From: Faeciplasma gallinarum
GTDB lineage: Bacteria; Bacillota; Clostridia; Oscillospirales; Ruminococcaceae
DNA: 64,000 nucleotides
Assembly: GCA_018711085.1 (NCBI GenBank)
Contig: DVIR01000011.1
Coordinates: 16,199-80,198 of the forward strand
Direction: 5' to 3'
The number at the start of each line of letters is the position of its first letter. The stretch's first letter is position 1. The notes beneath the pieces were generated by a model. It was not told where the DNA came from. It was given only the letters and a program-made list of their open reading frames with translations, and did not search any database. Position numbers and translations under genes: made by a program. Shown here piece by piece: positions 35,371 to 42,425 of this stretch.

Positions 35371-35883
35371 ATGAAAAAAATAATTGCCGCGTTGCTTGCA
35401 GCGGGAATATGCGTGATGCTATGCGCATGCTCGGCTGATGTATTAAACAGCGTCGATGCCGGAAACAATTCTGCGGGCGATGAAGTCGAAGATGAAATGC
35501 AAGAGACAGAGCAGGGCGAAGATGCGGACGCATCAGAGCCGAGCGATTCCTCGGATGAAAGCGAAAGCTATACGGATTACCAGTCGGTTTTAGATGCGTA
35601 TACGCTCAAACTGCAGGAAGCGGTTCCGATCTTGGTAGAAGAATATAAAGAGGAAGCGGAGCTTAATACAGAAGGGCTGACGGGGCTTGCGGAGCTGTCA
35701 TACGCGAAAATTGAGAAGCTTGCCGAGATTTCAAACGAAGGCGTAGAAAAGATGGCGGAGATAATGCTGTATTCCGGCTCGGGCAGTATGGATGAGTATA
35801 TGGAATGGGCAGGCAAGCTGCAGAACGTATATTTGGAAGAAGCACAAAAACTCACTGACGCCTATTTGGAATCGGCAAAATAA
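35371..35883 (+). CDS. Acidic helical lipoprotein of unknown function
   Basis: A 170-residue lipoprotein. Signal peptide and lipobox (MLCAC) end at Cys20; residues 25-75 are an acidic D/E/S-rich linker; residues 78-170 are predicted to be three long amphipathic helices with repeated KxAE(I/L) patterns. No catalytic motif is visible and I do not recognise a family. The ribosome site is AAAGGGGAAATGAAAG. It probably shares a transcript with the microprotein upstream, which suggests they act together at the membrane. Confidence 0.7.
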   Translation: MKKIIAALLAAGICVMLCACSADVLNSVDAGNNSAGDEVEDEMQETEQGEDADASEPSDSSDESESYTDYQSVLDAYTLKLQEAVPILVEEYKEEAELNTEGLTGLAELSYAKIEKLAEISNEGVEKMAEIMLYSGSGSMDEYMEWAGKLQNVYLEEAQKLTDAYLESAK

Positions 35884-35937
35884 AAATGCGCGTATAATTG
35901 CAGATTGAATGCTCAAGACGCATATAAACAAAAACAG

Positions 35938-35966
35938 TTGCCCAAAAGGCATGCATATGCTATAAT
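35938..35966 (+). promoter_or_regulatory. Promoter of the broken LysR gene
   Basis: TTGCCC (35938-35943) and TATAAT (35961-35966) are separated by 17 bases, 19 bases before the ATG. Confidence 0.7.
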
Positions 35967-35984
35967 ACCCTTGGAAGTGCTGCT

Positions 35985-36882
35985 ATGGAAATCCGCGTTT
36001 TAAGATATTTTTTGGCGGTGGCACGTGAGGAAAGCATCACAAATACGGCGGATTTGCTGCATATTATACAGCCCACTCTCAGCCGCCAGCTCGCTCAGAT
36101 GGAAGATGAAATGGGCGAAGCTCTTTGACAGAGGAACCCGCAAGATTGTTCTGACGAACGAAGGGCTTTTGCTGCGCCGCCGCGCGGAGGAGATACTCGA
36201 GTTGGTAGACAAAACGGAACGCGAGATTTCAGAACAGGATGAAACGGTGGAGGGAGTTGTGTCAATCGGGTGCGGCGATCTTGCTGCTGTTCAGCTGCTG
36301 CCGGAATTGATGCGCTCTTTTCATGAGCGATATCCCGCGGTGACGTTTGACCTTTATACCGCTACCGCAGATCATATAAAGGATAGAATGGATCGCGGGC
36401 TGACGGATGTCGGCTTGTTGTTGGAGCCGGTCAACAGGGAAAAGCACAACCACATTCGCCTTGACGCGCGGGAACAATGGGTGGTTGTCATGCACCCCGA
36501 TTCCCCGCTTGCAAAGCTTGATCGAATCACTCCGAAAGACTTAATCGGCGCGCCGCTTATACTTCCGCGAAGACTTGATGTCAGGAGCGAAGTGGCGCGG
36601 TGGTTCGGAGAGGATTTTGACAGGCTCAACGTTTTGCTTACATCTAACCTCCCCTCCAACAGCTCTGTCATGGTGCATAGTAAATTGGCGTACTCCATTT
36701 CGATTAAGGGATCTATCGCATTTTGGGACAAAGATAAAATCACTTTCAGACCGATGACTCCCGCGCTTGAATCGACAAGCGTAATAGCGTGGAGGCGCAA
36801 ACAGCCGTTTGCGCTGGCGTCCGAAAAATTTATAGAACACTGTAAATCTGAACTGCTCGATAAAAATCAGCCGACTGCATGA
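35985..36882 (+). pseudogene. LysR-family regulator interrupted by a frameshift
   Basis: Reading from the ATG at 35985 gives a textbook LysR helix-turn-helix (MEIRVLRYFLAVAREESIT, then LLHIIQPTLSRQLAQMEDE) but stops at a TGA at 36126 after 47 codons. The +1 frame continues exactly where a LysR protein should (KLFDRGTRKIVLTNEG) and runs to 36882 with a normal substrate-binding domain (VSIGCGDLAAVQLLPELM; LDAREQWVVVMHPDSPLA). The shift falls at about 36112-36123, as if two bases were lost or one gained. The promoter is intact. It is either a recent pseudogene or a sequence error. Confidence 0.85.
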
Positions 36883-36922
36883 TTCATGCCTAACAGGCAT
36901 TTAACTACATTAAAAATAAGTA

Positions 36923-36952
36923 TTAGACATAAAAAGCTGCTTAACCTATAAT
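36923..36952 (+). promoter_or_regulatory. Promoter of the MerR-like gene
   Basis: TTAGAC (36923-36928) and TATAAT (36947-36952) are 18 bases apart, a slightly long spacer often seen at MerR-type promoters. Confidence 0.6.
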
Positions 36953-37005
36953 GTAAGTGTACTCAGAAGATATTTTCTGATGCTGCACTTACATTTTTCT
37001 TTTTG
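36951..37005 (+). promoter_or_regulatory. Leader stem-loop with T-run (attenuator-like)
   Basis: ATGTAAGTG (36951-36959) pairs perfectly with CACTTACAT (36986-36994); an inner CAGAA/TTCTG stem extends it, and TTTTTCTTTTT follows. It starts within the -10 box and ends just before the ribosome site, so it is either a transcription attenuator or a large operator dyad. Confidence 0.6.
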
Positions 37006-37017
37006 TGGAGGCTTGCA

Positions 37018-37389
37018 ATGACGATACAAGAGGTTGGCAGCGGACTTCATATTGAGGCACAGAACCTTAAATTCTATTTGGACAACGGGCTGCTGTCGGG
37101 AACTGAGACGGAAAGCGCAGGCGTGGACTTCAAGGAAGATGACCTTGAGCGCACTTTGCAGTTTCACATGCTCTTAAAATCAGGCGTGGATATTGAACTG
37201 GTGAAACGCCTTGCCCGCTTGACAGGAAGCAAATTAAGCGCATACGCCGAGCAGATAGAGCTCTTGCGCAAATGCAGGTATCAGATTTTAGAAGAAATTC
37301 ACAGAAAACAGCAGTGCTTAGATCAGTTAGATTTCATGATCCGTGAAGCAAAACAGAAACAAACCAAAGAGGAGGTATCATCGACATGA
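37018..37389 (+). CDS. MerR-like transcriptional regulator
   Basis: A 123-residue regulator with an N-terminal MerR winged-helix segment (MTIQEVGSGLHIEAQNLKFY then LDNGLLSG). It is diverged in the recognition helix. A helical middle (ERTLQFHMLLKSGVDIELVKRLARL) and a C-terminal coiled coil (RKCRYQILEEIHRKQQCLDQL) follow, the usual dimerisation part. No cysteine-based metal site is apparent. The start follows TGTGGAGGCTTGCA. Its stop overlaps an ATG (37386) with its own ribosome site (GAGGAGG), whose reading frame dies after 19 codons at the island-1 junction, so a cotranscribed partner gene has been lost. Confidence 0.75.
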   Translation: MTIQEVGSGLHIEAQNLKFYLDNGLLSGTETESAGVDFKEDDLERTLQFHMLLKSGVDIELVKRLARLTGSKLSAYAEQIELLRKCRYQILEEIHRKQQCLDQLDFMIREAKQKQTKEEVSST

Positions 37390-37395
37390 AGAGAT

Positions 37396-37656
37396 TTGCA
37401 GCACTTTCATGCGCTGCTCGGCGGTTTTCATTCCTGCCCGGATAGTGTCGGCCTGTTCGCTGACAGAGGAAAGGGCTGCGTCCAGCTCGTCAAGGGTCGA
37501 GATACCATGCTCGGAAAGGTAGTTGACCGCTGCCGCTACGGTTTTCAGTTCGTCGGCTGCGTGCTGTTGCTGCCAACGCTGCGAATACTTCCGGCTCTTT
37601 TCTCTCTGAACGCTCAAATACTTCATCAGAAGATTTGCAAGGTTCGGGGGATTGAT
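37396..37656 (-). pseudogene. C-terminal remnant of a relaxase/mobilisation protein
   Basis: Antisense to the neighbours, an open frame carries about 87 residues resembling the C-terminal part of Bacillota MobA/relaxase proteins from integrative elements (NYLSEHGISTLDELDAALSS, then a TAEQRMKVLQ coiled coil). No start, catalytic tyrosine or histidine triad is left. It marks the left edge of R-M island 1 and indicates that the island arrived on, or recombined with, a mobilisable element. Confidence 0.5.
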
Positions 37657-37761
37657 TACAACATTACTCGGATTGATACCTTTGAGGGGTACAAAGAGGA
37701 CTTGACCTTGTACGCAAAGCGGAAATGAGAAAAATAAAATATCACGATTTTCAACCGAATA

Positions 37762-37790
37762 TTGCAATCTCAGCTCTTTTGTGCTATACT
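37762..37790 (+). promoter_or_regulatory. Promoter of R-M system 1
   Basis: TTGCAA (37762-37767) and TATACT (37785-37790) are 17 bases apart, 36 bases before the controller gene. Confidence 0.7.
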
Positions 37791-37825
37791 CTACTTTGGA
37801 TTATTGCACAGGAGGGCCGTTTTTG

Positions 37826-38044
37826 ATGATATACAGCTATAACAAGCTATGGAAAATGCTGATCGACCGTAAAATGACGAAAACAGCAATGCGCAAGCAA
37901 TCCGGCATTAGTACGAATATGCTTGCAAAAATGGGCCGTGACGAGCCTGTGTCTATGGAAACGCTTGCAAAGATATGTACCACGCTGAATTGCGGGCTTG
38001 ACGATATTGTTGATATTTCTGATGATAAAATGGGGGTAACATAA
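37826..38044 (+). CDS. Small Cro/CI-type HTH protein (R-M controller candidate)
   Basis: A 72-residue protein consisting of one helix-turn-helix domain (KLWKMLIDRKMTKTAMRKQS, then ISTNMLAKMGRDEPVSMETL) and a short tail (LNCGLDDIVDI). The start follows ACAGGAGGGCCGTTTTTG. Its TAA overlaps the ATG of the methyltransferase gene (TAATG), so the two are coupled. Position first in an R-M operon fits a C-protein-like timer of methylase and nuclease expression, but YozG-like small regulators of other kinds look similar. Confidence 0.8.
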   Translation: MIYSYNKLWKMLIDRKMTKTAMRKQSGISTNMLAKMGRDEPVSMETLAKICTTLNCGLDDIVDISDDKMGVT

Positions 38045-39234
38045 TGGCCTATACGCATATTGACTGTTTTAGCGGACCAGGCGGTATATGTACTGGTTTT
38101 CATGCGGCGGGCTTTGATACTCGCGTCGCAATAGAATATATTAAAAGTTGCGTAGATACTTATTCTGCAAATCACCCTGAGGTTCATGTCATTCATTCTG
38201 ATATTAGAAATGTTACGGCTGACCAAATTCTTCCGTACATTCCTGCTGACGGCGTGGATATTGTAACCTCTGGTATGCCTTGCGAAACCTTTTCGACCGC
38301 AGGCAACACGTCTCGTTCATTTTATGATGATAGGCAATTCCTGTTCCGTGAGGGAATTAGAATTGCAAAGATTGCTAATGCTAAACTAATTTTGTTTGAA
38401 AACGTCCCTGCAATTACAACAAAGACGGTTGCAAAGAATTCAAGAGAACTGATTGTCGATGTTCTAAAAAAAGAGCTGACTCAGGCTGGCTATGGCAATT
38501 ATATCGAGGTTGTTTTGAATTCGACACATTTTGGTGTACCCCAAAGGCGCAATAGATTTTTTATTCTCGCGTGTCGCTTTCCTGATTGGAAATTGGTCTG
38601 CCCTAAAGCAACGCATTCAGTGGAAGTTACTGTAAAAGAAGCACTTGCAGGATTGCCAAATGTAATACCCAACAGCGGCAAGGAAGAAACTGCTTATATT
38701 GATACACAGTCTGAATTTAGCGAACTTATGCGCAACGATGTGTTCTGGCGGCGTGGTACGGGCAGATGCAGCACCATAGTTAATCAGATGCCAATGAAAC
38801 ATCGCGCCTGTACATTGGAGCGTTTTGCATTGTTACAGCCTGGCGAAAGCCTTAAAAATCTCTTTGACCGATATACAGGTACAGAGCTCGAAGAAATGCA
38901 ATCCCGGCGTGTTTTACCTAAAAAAATGTTTATTAAGCGCAATTACAGATTACGGCAAGACGAAGCATCCCCGACAGTTACAAGCCATTGCCTGGATGAA
39001 TTTGTGCATCCCATTTTTGACAGAGCGTTAACTGTGAGAGAATGCGCACGTTTGCAGTCATTCCCTGATTCATATGATTTTCGTGGCGGCCCCTATATTG
39101 TGCCACATATTGACCGTACTGTACAGGACAAGTACGAGCAAATTGGTGATGCCGTCCCGCCCCTGCTGGCCTACGCATGGGGAACTACTATAACACAGAT
39201 ATTGGAGAGTGAAATCAATGCCGCAAACATTTAA
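38044..39234 (+). CDS. DNA (cytosine-5) methyltransferase of R-M system 1
   Basis: A 396-residue C5-methyltransferase. Motif I is DCFSGPGGICTGFHAAGF, motif IV GMPCETFS with the catalytic Cys80, motif VI LFENVPAI, motif VIII GVPQRRNRFF, motif IX RECARLQSFPDSYDF and motif X QIGDAVPPLLA. The target-recognition region (about 215-310) carries no specificity I can read. It overlaps the upstream HTH gene by 1 base and the downstream candidate endonuclease by 17 bases, a compact type II operon. The base composition is AT-richer than the backbone. Confidence 0.93.
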   Translation: MAYTHIDCFSGPGGICTGFHAAGFDTRVAIEYIKSCVDTYSANHPEVHVIHSDIRNVTADQILPYIPADGVDIVTSGMPCETFSTAGNTSRSFYDDRQFLFREGIRIAKIANAKLILFENVPAITTKTVAKNSRELIVDVLKKELTQAGYGNYIEVVLNSTHFGVPQRRNRFFILACRFPDWKLVCPKATHSVEVTVKEALAGLPNVIPNSGKEETAYIDTQSEFSELMRNDVFWRRGTGRCSTIVNQMPMKHRACTLERFALLQPGESLKNLFDRYTGTELEEMQSRRVLPKKMFIKRNYRLRQDEASPTVTSHCLDEFVHPIFDRALTVRECARLQSFPDSYDFRGGPYIVPHIDRTVQDKYEQIGDAVPPLLAYAWGTTITQILESEINAANI

Positions 39235-40096
39235 GGAATTTTGTGCAGAGGTTTATGGTAATACATATACAGCCAAGCAAGAAAGACTAATTGCTGAAGC
39301 CGTTGCCGCTTCGCGCAATGGAACAATTAGCAGCAGCAAGGCGGCAGAAATTGAAACCGCCGCCCAAAAAGAAGCAATCAAACAAGCAACGATTGCCGGC
39401 ATTCGCCATTATGCAGATACAGAAGCTGCCTTAATATGGCGCGCTGTATATGAAACACACGTACACAGAAAAAGTGGCATTGATAACGCTGACACTATTG
39501 CAAAGGTCGTTAGCGCGGATCAAAGCTGGAAAAAGTCCAGTGGACACGCCTTTGAAGAAATGGTAAAAATTTTGGGTACAGCGGCTTTGCAGGATAGTGG
39601 AATTGAGATAATTCTACAACGTGATTTACATACTATCATCAAAGCAGGAGAATTAGACAACGAACCCCGCGACATAAGCTGGCTGAAAGAACAGATTGCC
39701 GCCAGTATTTTTGACCTTTACGCCATTGTACATAAGGACGGAAAACAATATTGCTTTGGCTGCATACAAAGCAAGACCAGCATTCGGGATAGAGTTACCC
39801 GAGATAGAGAACCATCTATGCAGGCAATGCAATCTTTCTTCTGGAGTACCGTTGTAGTGCTTGATGGTGAATATTTAAAAAACCCGAAATTTGTAAATAT
39901 GGTTAATGGCGGAACGGCCGAACACCAGCACAATGGATGGCACGGAATGTATGTGTTCTCAGACCAGTACACACAAGGTCGTATTTACCCGATTGATATT
40001 GATTTCACGACATTCAGAGAACACGCCATTAAAGCGGCAAATTATTGGCTAACACAACGTCAATGGTTTAATATGGATTGGAAAGCAGAGGATTGA
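39218..40096 (+). CDS. Candidate type II restriction endonuclease of system 1
   Basis: A 292-residue protein directly coupled to the methyltransferase. Residues 1-75 are helical; the middle has HAFEEMVKILG (an acidic residue on a helix) and, about 90 residues later, FGCIQSKTSIRDRVTRDREPS, a strand plus KTSxRDR that looks like the catalytic PD-(D/E)XK half-site of many type II enzymes. It may belong to the BsaWI-like group, but I cannot confirm this. The ATG at 39218 with GGAGAG upstream is preferred over a GTG nine bases earlier. Context is the main evidence; biochemical function is inferred. Confidence 0.7.
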   Translation: MPQTFKEFCAEVYGNTYTAKQERLIAEAVAASRNGTISSSKAAEIETAAQKEAIKQATIAGIRHYADTEAALIWRAVYETHVHRKSGIDNADTIAKVVSADQSWKKSSGHAFEEMVKILGTAALQDSGIEIILQRDLHTIIKAGELDNEPRDISWLKEQIAASIFDLYAIVHKDGKQYCFGCIQSKTSIRDRVTRDREPSMQAMQSFFWSTVVVLDGEYLKNPKFVNMVNGGTAEHQHNGWHGMYVFSDQYTQGRIYPIDIDFTTFREHAIKAANYWLTQRQWFNMDWKAED

Positions 40097-40219
40097 TTGT
40101 AGCTTATTTCCTGTTATCGTTTAGTATCAGCTTGTAGATTTAAGCGACAAACAAGCGACAGCCCCAAAATACAGCGTATATTTATGCATATAAAAGTTAA
40201 TAAACCCCTATAAAATAAC

Positions 40220-40265
40220 AAAAACACGCTAATTATGCACGATTTATGCAGAATAGCGTGTTTTT
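40220..40265. terminator. Terminator at the right edge of R-M island 1
   Basis: AAAAACACGCTA and TAGCGTGTTTTT are perfect 12-base arms with A and T runs, usable in both directions. Flavodoxin-coding sequence starts within about 10 bases. Confidence 0.85.
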
Positions 40266-40271
40266 CATTTG

Positions 40272-40602
40272 CTCTGAGATTGAAATGAACGACCCCGATG
40301 CCAGACCGGCAATTTCCGGCTCAGTGGAGAACATGGAACAGTACGACATAGTATTCATCGGCTATCCCATATGGTGGGGCGAAGCGCCGAGAATCATCAG
40401 CACCTTTGTGGAAAGCTATGATTTCTCCGGAAAAACAATCGTGCCGTTTTGCACCTCCGGCGGCAGCGGCATAGGCTCAAGCGCAGAAGACCTGGAGGAA
40501 CTCACAAGCGGCGCAGAATGGCTTTCCGGCAGCCGCCTGAGAGGCAGCGATTCGCAGGAAGATGTAATGGAGTGGGTAAACGGTCTCGGACTTAACTTTT
40601 AA
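40272..40602 (+). pseudogene. 3' part of a flavodoxin gene truncated by R-M island 1
   Basis: From about 40272 the sequence encodes EMNDPDARPAISGSVENM, IVFIGYPIWWGEAPR and PFCTSGGSGIGSSAEDL, i.e. the last 110 residues of a flavodoxin like that at 19353-19841. The first 60 or so residues, including the FMN phosphate loop, are missing, and no start or ribosome site replaces them. The orphan ATG with ribosome site at 37386, after the MerR-like gene, could be the other end of the same gene. Confidence 0.8.
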
Positions 40603-40661
40603 TGGCAAGCGCTGAAATTTCAAAAAAGGATGTGTACTTACGTGCGGGAGGATGAATTTGC

Positions 40662-41531
40662 TTGCAAAAACGCCTGCTGAAGATTTATATGTTTGAAACA
40701 GCATTGCTGGCAGCCGTTTTCGTTTTTCTCGGTCATGCCGGTTTCGCACCTGATGAAAAGCCGGAATGCACTCAAACAGTTACCGCTCCGACTTTGTTTA
40801 AAGCCGATGACGAACCGCCGACTGCCAGCGCAGAATATGTCTTTTCAAATGATACAAACTCCAAACCGAAGCTTGCTGTCAGCCTTTCTTTTCAATCACC
40901 GCTTGAGAACGAGACACCGGATACATATTTGATATCGGATTTTGAAGTGGAGCTGCAAATGCCCGAACTGCCTACCGGATGCGAGATCACTGCATTGACA
41001 ATGGCATTAAACTATTACGGCTGTCCGGCTGACAAAGTGGAAATAGCGGAAAGATACCTGCCGACCGTCCCTGCGGATTTATACTACGGCGACGACGGCA
41101 GGCTGTACGGTCCGGATCTAAACCGATACTTCGTCGGCGATCCGGCGACAAGGGGCGGCTATATATGCGGAACCGAAGCGATCGTTTATGCGGCAAACTC
41201 ACACCTTGCAGACATAAACAGCTCCTTGCATGCCGTTGATTTGACCGGCTCGCCCGCAGAGGATTTGTACGAGCTTGTCAGCGAAAACACGCCGGTGGTG
41301 GTGTGGGTGACCATATCCATGCAGCCGCGCCGATCGCCCGAGGGCTGGTATACCGAAGACGGAGCATATGTTGATTGGAGCACAAACGATCACGGCGCCG
41401 TTTTGATTGGATATACAAAAGATACCGTCACCATTGCCGACCCGATTTCCGGCCTTACAGAATATGATCGCGCGGAGTTTGAAGAGGTGTTTGCCTCAAG
41501 AGGGAACCGATGCGTTGTAATACAGCAGTAA
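40662..41531 (+). CDS. Exported C39-like cysteine peptidase
   Basis: A 289-residue protein with one N-terminal membrane helix (about 8-28) and an extracytoplasmic papain-like domain of the peptidase C39 superfamily. The presumed catalytic residues are Cys107 in LPTGCEITALTMALNYYG, a His in STNDHGAVLIGY and an Asp in IADPISG. Such proteins in clostridia are surface hydrolases of unknown substrate. The start seems to be TTG at 40662, with GGGAGG 10 bases upstream; an ATG at 40652 opens only a 14-codon frame. It lies between two flavodoxin genes, 59 bases after the truncated one and 29 before the next. Confidence 0.75.
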   Translation: MQKRLLKIYMFETALLAAVFVFLGHAGFAPDEKPECTQTVTAPTLFKADDEPPTASAEYVFSNDTNSKPKLAVSLSFQSPLENETPDTYLISDFEVELQMPELPTGCEITALTMALNYYGCPADKVEIAERYLPTVPADLYYGDDGRLYGPDLNRYFVGDPATRGGYICGTEAIVYAANSHLADINSSLHAVDLTGSPAEDLYELVSENTPVVVWVTISMQPRRSPEGWYTEDGAYVDWSTNDHGAVLIGYTKDTVTIADPISGLTEYDRAEFEEVFASRGNRCVVIQQ

Positions 41532-41560
41532 AGAAAATATGACTTGAAAGAAGGATTTTC

Positions 41561-42361
41561 GTGAAAAAGATTATAGCATTGATGCTGACTGCATTTATGC
41601 TCGCACTCACCGCGACTGTGAGCTTTGCAGGATGCGGCGCAAATTCCGCCGATCCCGATGTCGTCACGCAGACGCCCTACGAAAGCTCGCCGGACGTTTC
41701 TTCGGATGCCCTTTCCGGCGCAGAGGATACGCAGCCTGCCGAAAGCTCTGAACCGGAACCTGCGGATTCCGAAAGCGGCAGCAATATTCTGATCGCGTAT
41801 TTTTCCTGGGCAGATAACGCGGTTATAGAAGGTGAAGTAGACGTGGTAGCCTCTCCGAGCGTTACCGCTCCGGGACATGTCGGACAGTTGGCGGCATGGG
41901 TGCAGGACAGAACCGGAGGCGACCTGTTTTCTATACGCGTGACAGAGCCGTATTCAAGCGATTGGGACGAATGCCTTGACAGGGCAAACGACGAGCGCGC
42001 TCAAGACGCAAGACCCGAGCTTGTCGAAAACGTCGAGCAGATTGAAAATTATGATGTAGTTTTTTTAGGATACCCGAACTGGTGGTACGGCGCGCCTATG
42101 GCGCTGCTGTCCTTCATAGAGCAAAACGATCTTTCAGACAAGGAAATTTACCTGTTCTGCTCGCATGGAACCGGCGGGCTTGCGGGAAGTGTTGAAGATA
42201 TCGAAGATGTTCTGCCGGACAGCGCGTCGCTTTGTGACAATGTGTTTGACGTAGACGAAGAACACCATAGACTATGCAAAAGTTCAATGCTGTCAAGTTA
42301 CGAGAATATCGATTTAGTAGGTCTACCTAAGAAGTGGGCAAAATTACTTCTAAGGACTTGA
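41561..42361 (+). CDS. Flavodoxin-domain lipoprotein with island-replaced C-terminus
   Basis: A 266-residue lipoprotein (GTG start after GAAAGAAGGATTTTC; lipobox SFAGC) with an acidic S/E/P linker and a flavodoxin domain (LIAYFSWADNA loop, then a longer insertion, YDVVFLGYPNWWYGAPMA and FCSHGTGGLAGS). The family normally ends with a helix after DNVFDV. Here homology stops at about DVDEE (position 42258) and 33 unrelated residues follow, in AT-richer DNA that belongs to R-M island 2. The stop at 42361 therefore lies in foreign sequence; the protein may be unstable or inactive. Confidence 0.75.
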   Translation: MKKIIALMLTAFMLALTATVSFAGCGANSADPDVVTQTPYESSPDVSSDALSGAEDTQPAESSEPEPADSESGSNILIAYFSWADNAVIEGEVDVVASPSVTAPGHVGQLAAWVQDRTGGDLFSIRVTEPYSSDWDECLDRANDERAQDARPELVENVEQIENYDVVFLGYPNWWYGAPMALLSFIEQNDLSDKEIYLFCSHGTGGLAGSVEDIEDVLPDSASLCDNVFDVDEEHHRLCKSSMLSSYENIDLVGLPKKWAKLLLRT

Positions 42362-42412
42362 TTTTTTGATGAAGGCGTTGTATACTGAATTGTGAAGTAG
42401 AGTTCACAATTC
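42358..42412 (+). promoter_or_regulatory. Promoter and palindromic operator of R-M system 2
   Basis: TTGATT (42358-42363) and TATACT (42381-42386) are 17 bases apart. Immediately after the -10 box lies a perfect palindrome, GAATTGTGAA-6-TTCACAATTC (42387-42412), covering the expected start site. The methyltransferase that follows has its own HTH domain, so autorepression is likely. Confidence 0.8.
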
Positions 42413-42425
42413 AAGGAGACCCGCC

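Noticed and set aside
36025..36111. Alternative LysR N-terminus starting MRKASQIRR in the second frame
   Set aside because: It is the out-of-frame reading of a recognisable LysR helix-turn-helix; the frameshift explanation fits better.
40110..40130. TATCGTTTAG near the end of island 1 as a match to the AAACGATAG repeats of island 2
   Set aside because: Only about nine bases are shared, which is not enough to claim a common end sequence.
40246..40271. Complete small flavodoxin starting at 40246
   Set aside because: The first residues come from a terminator stem and no ribosome site exists; it is a 5'-truncated gene.
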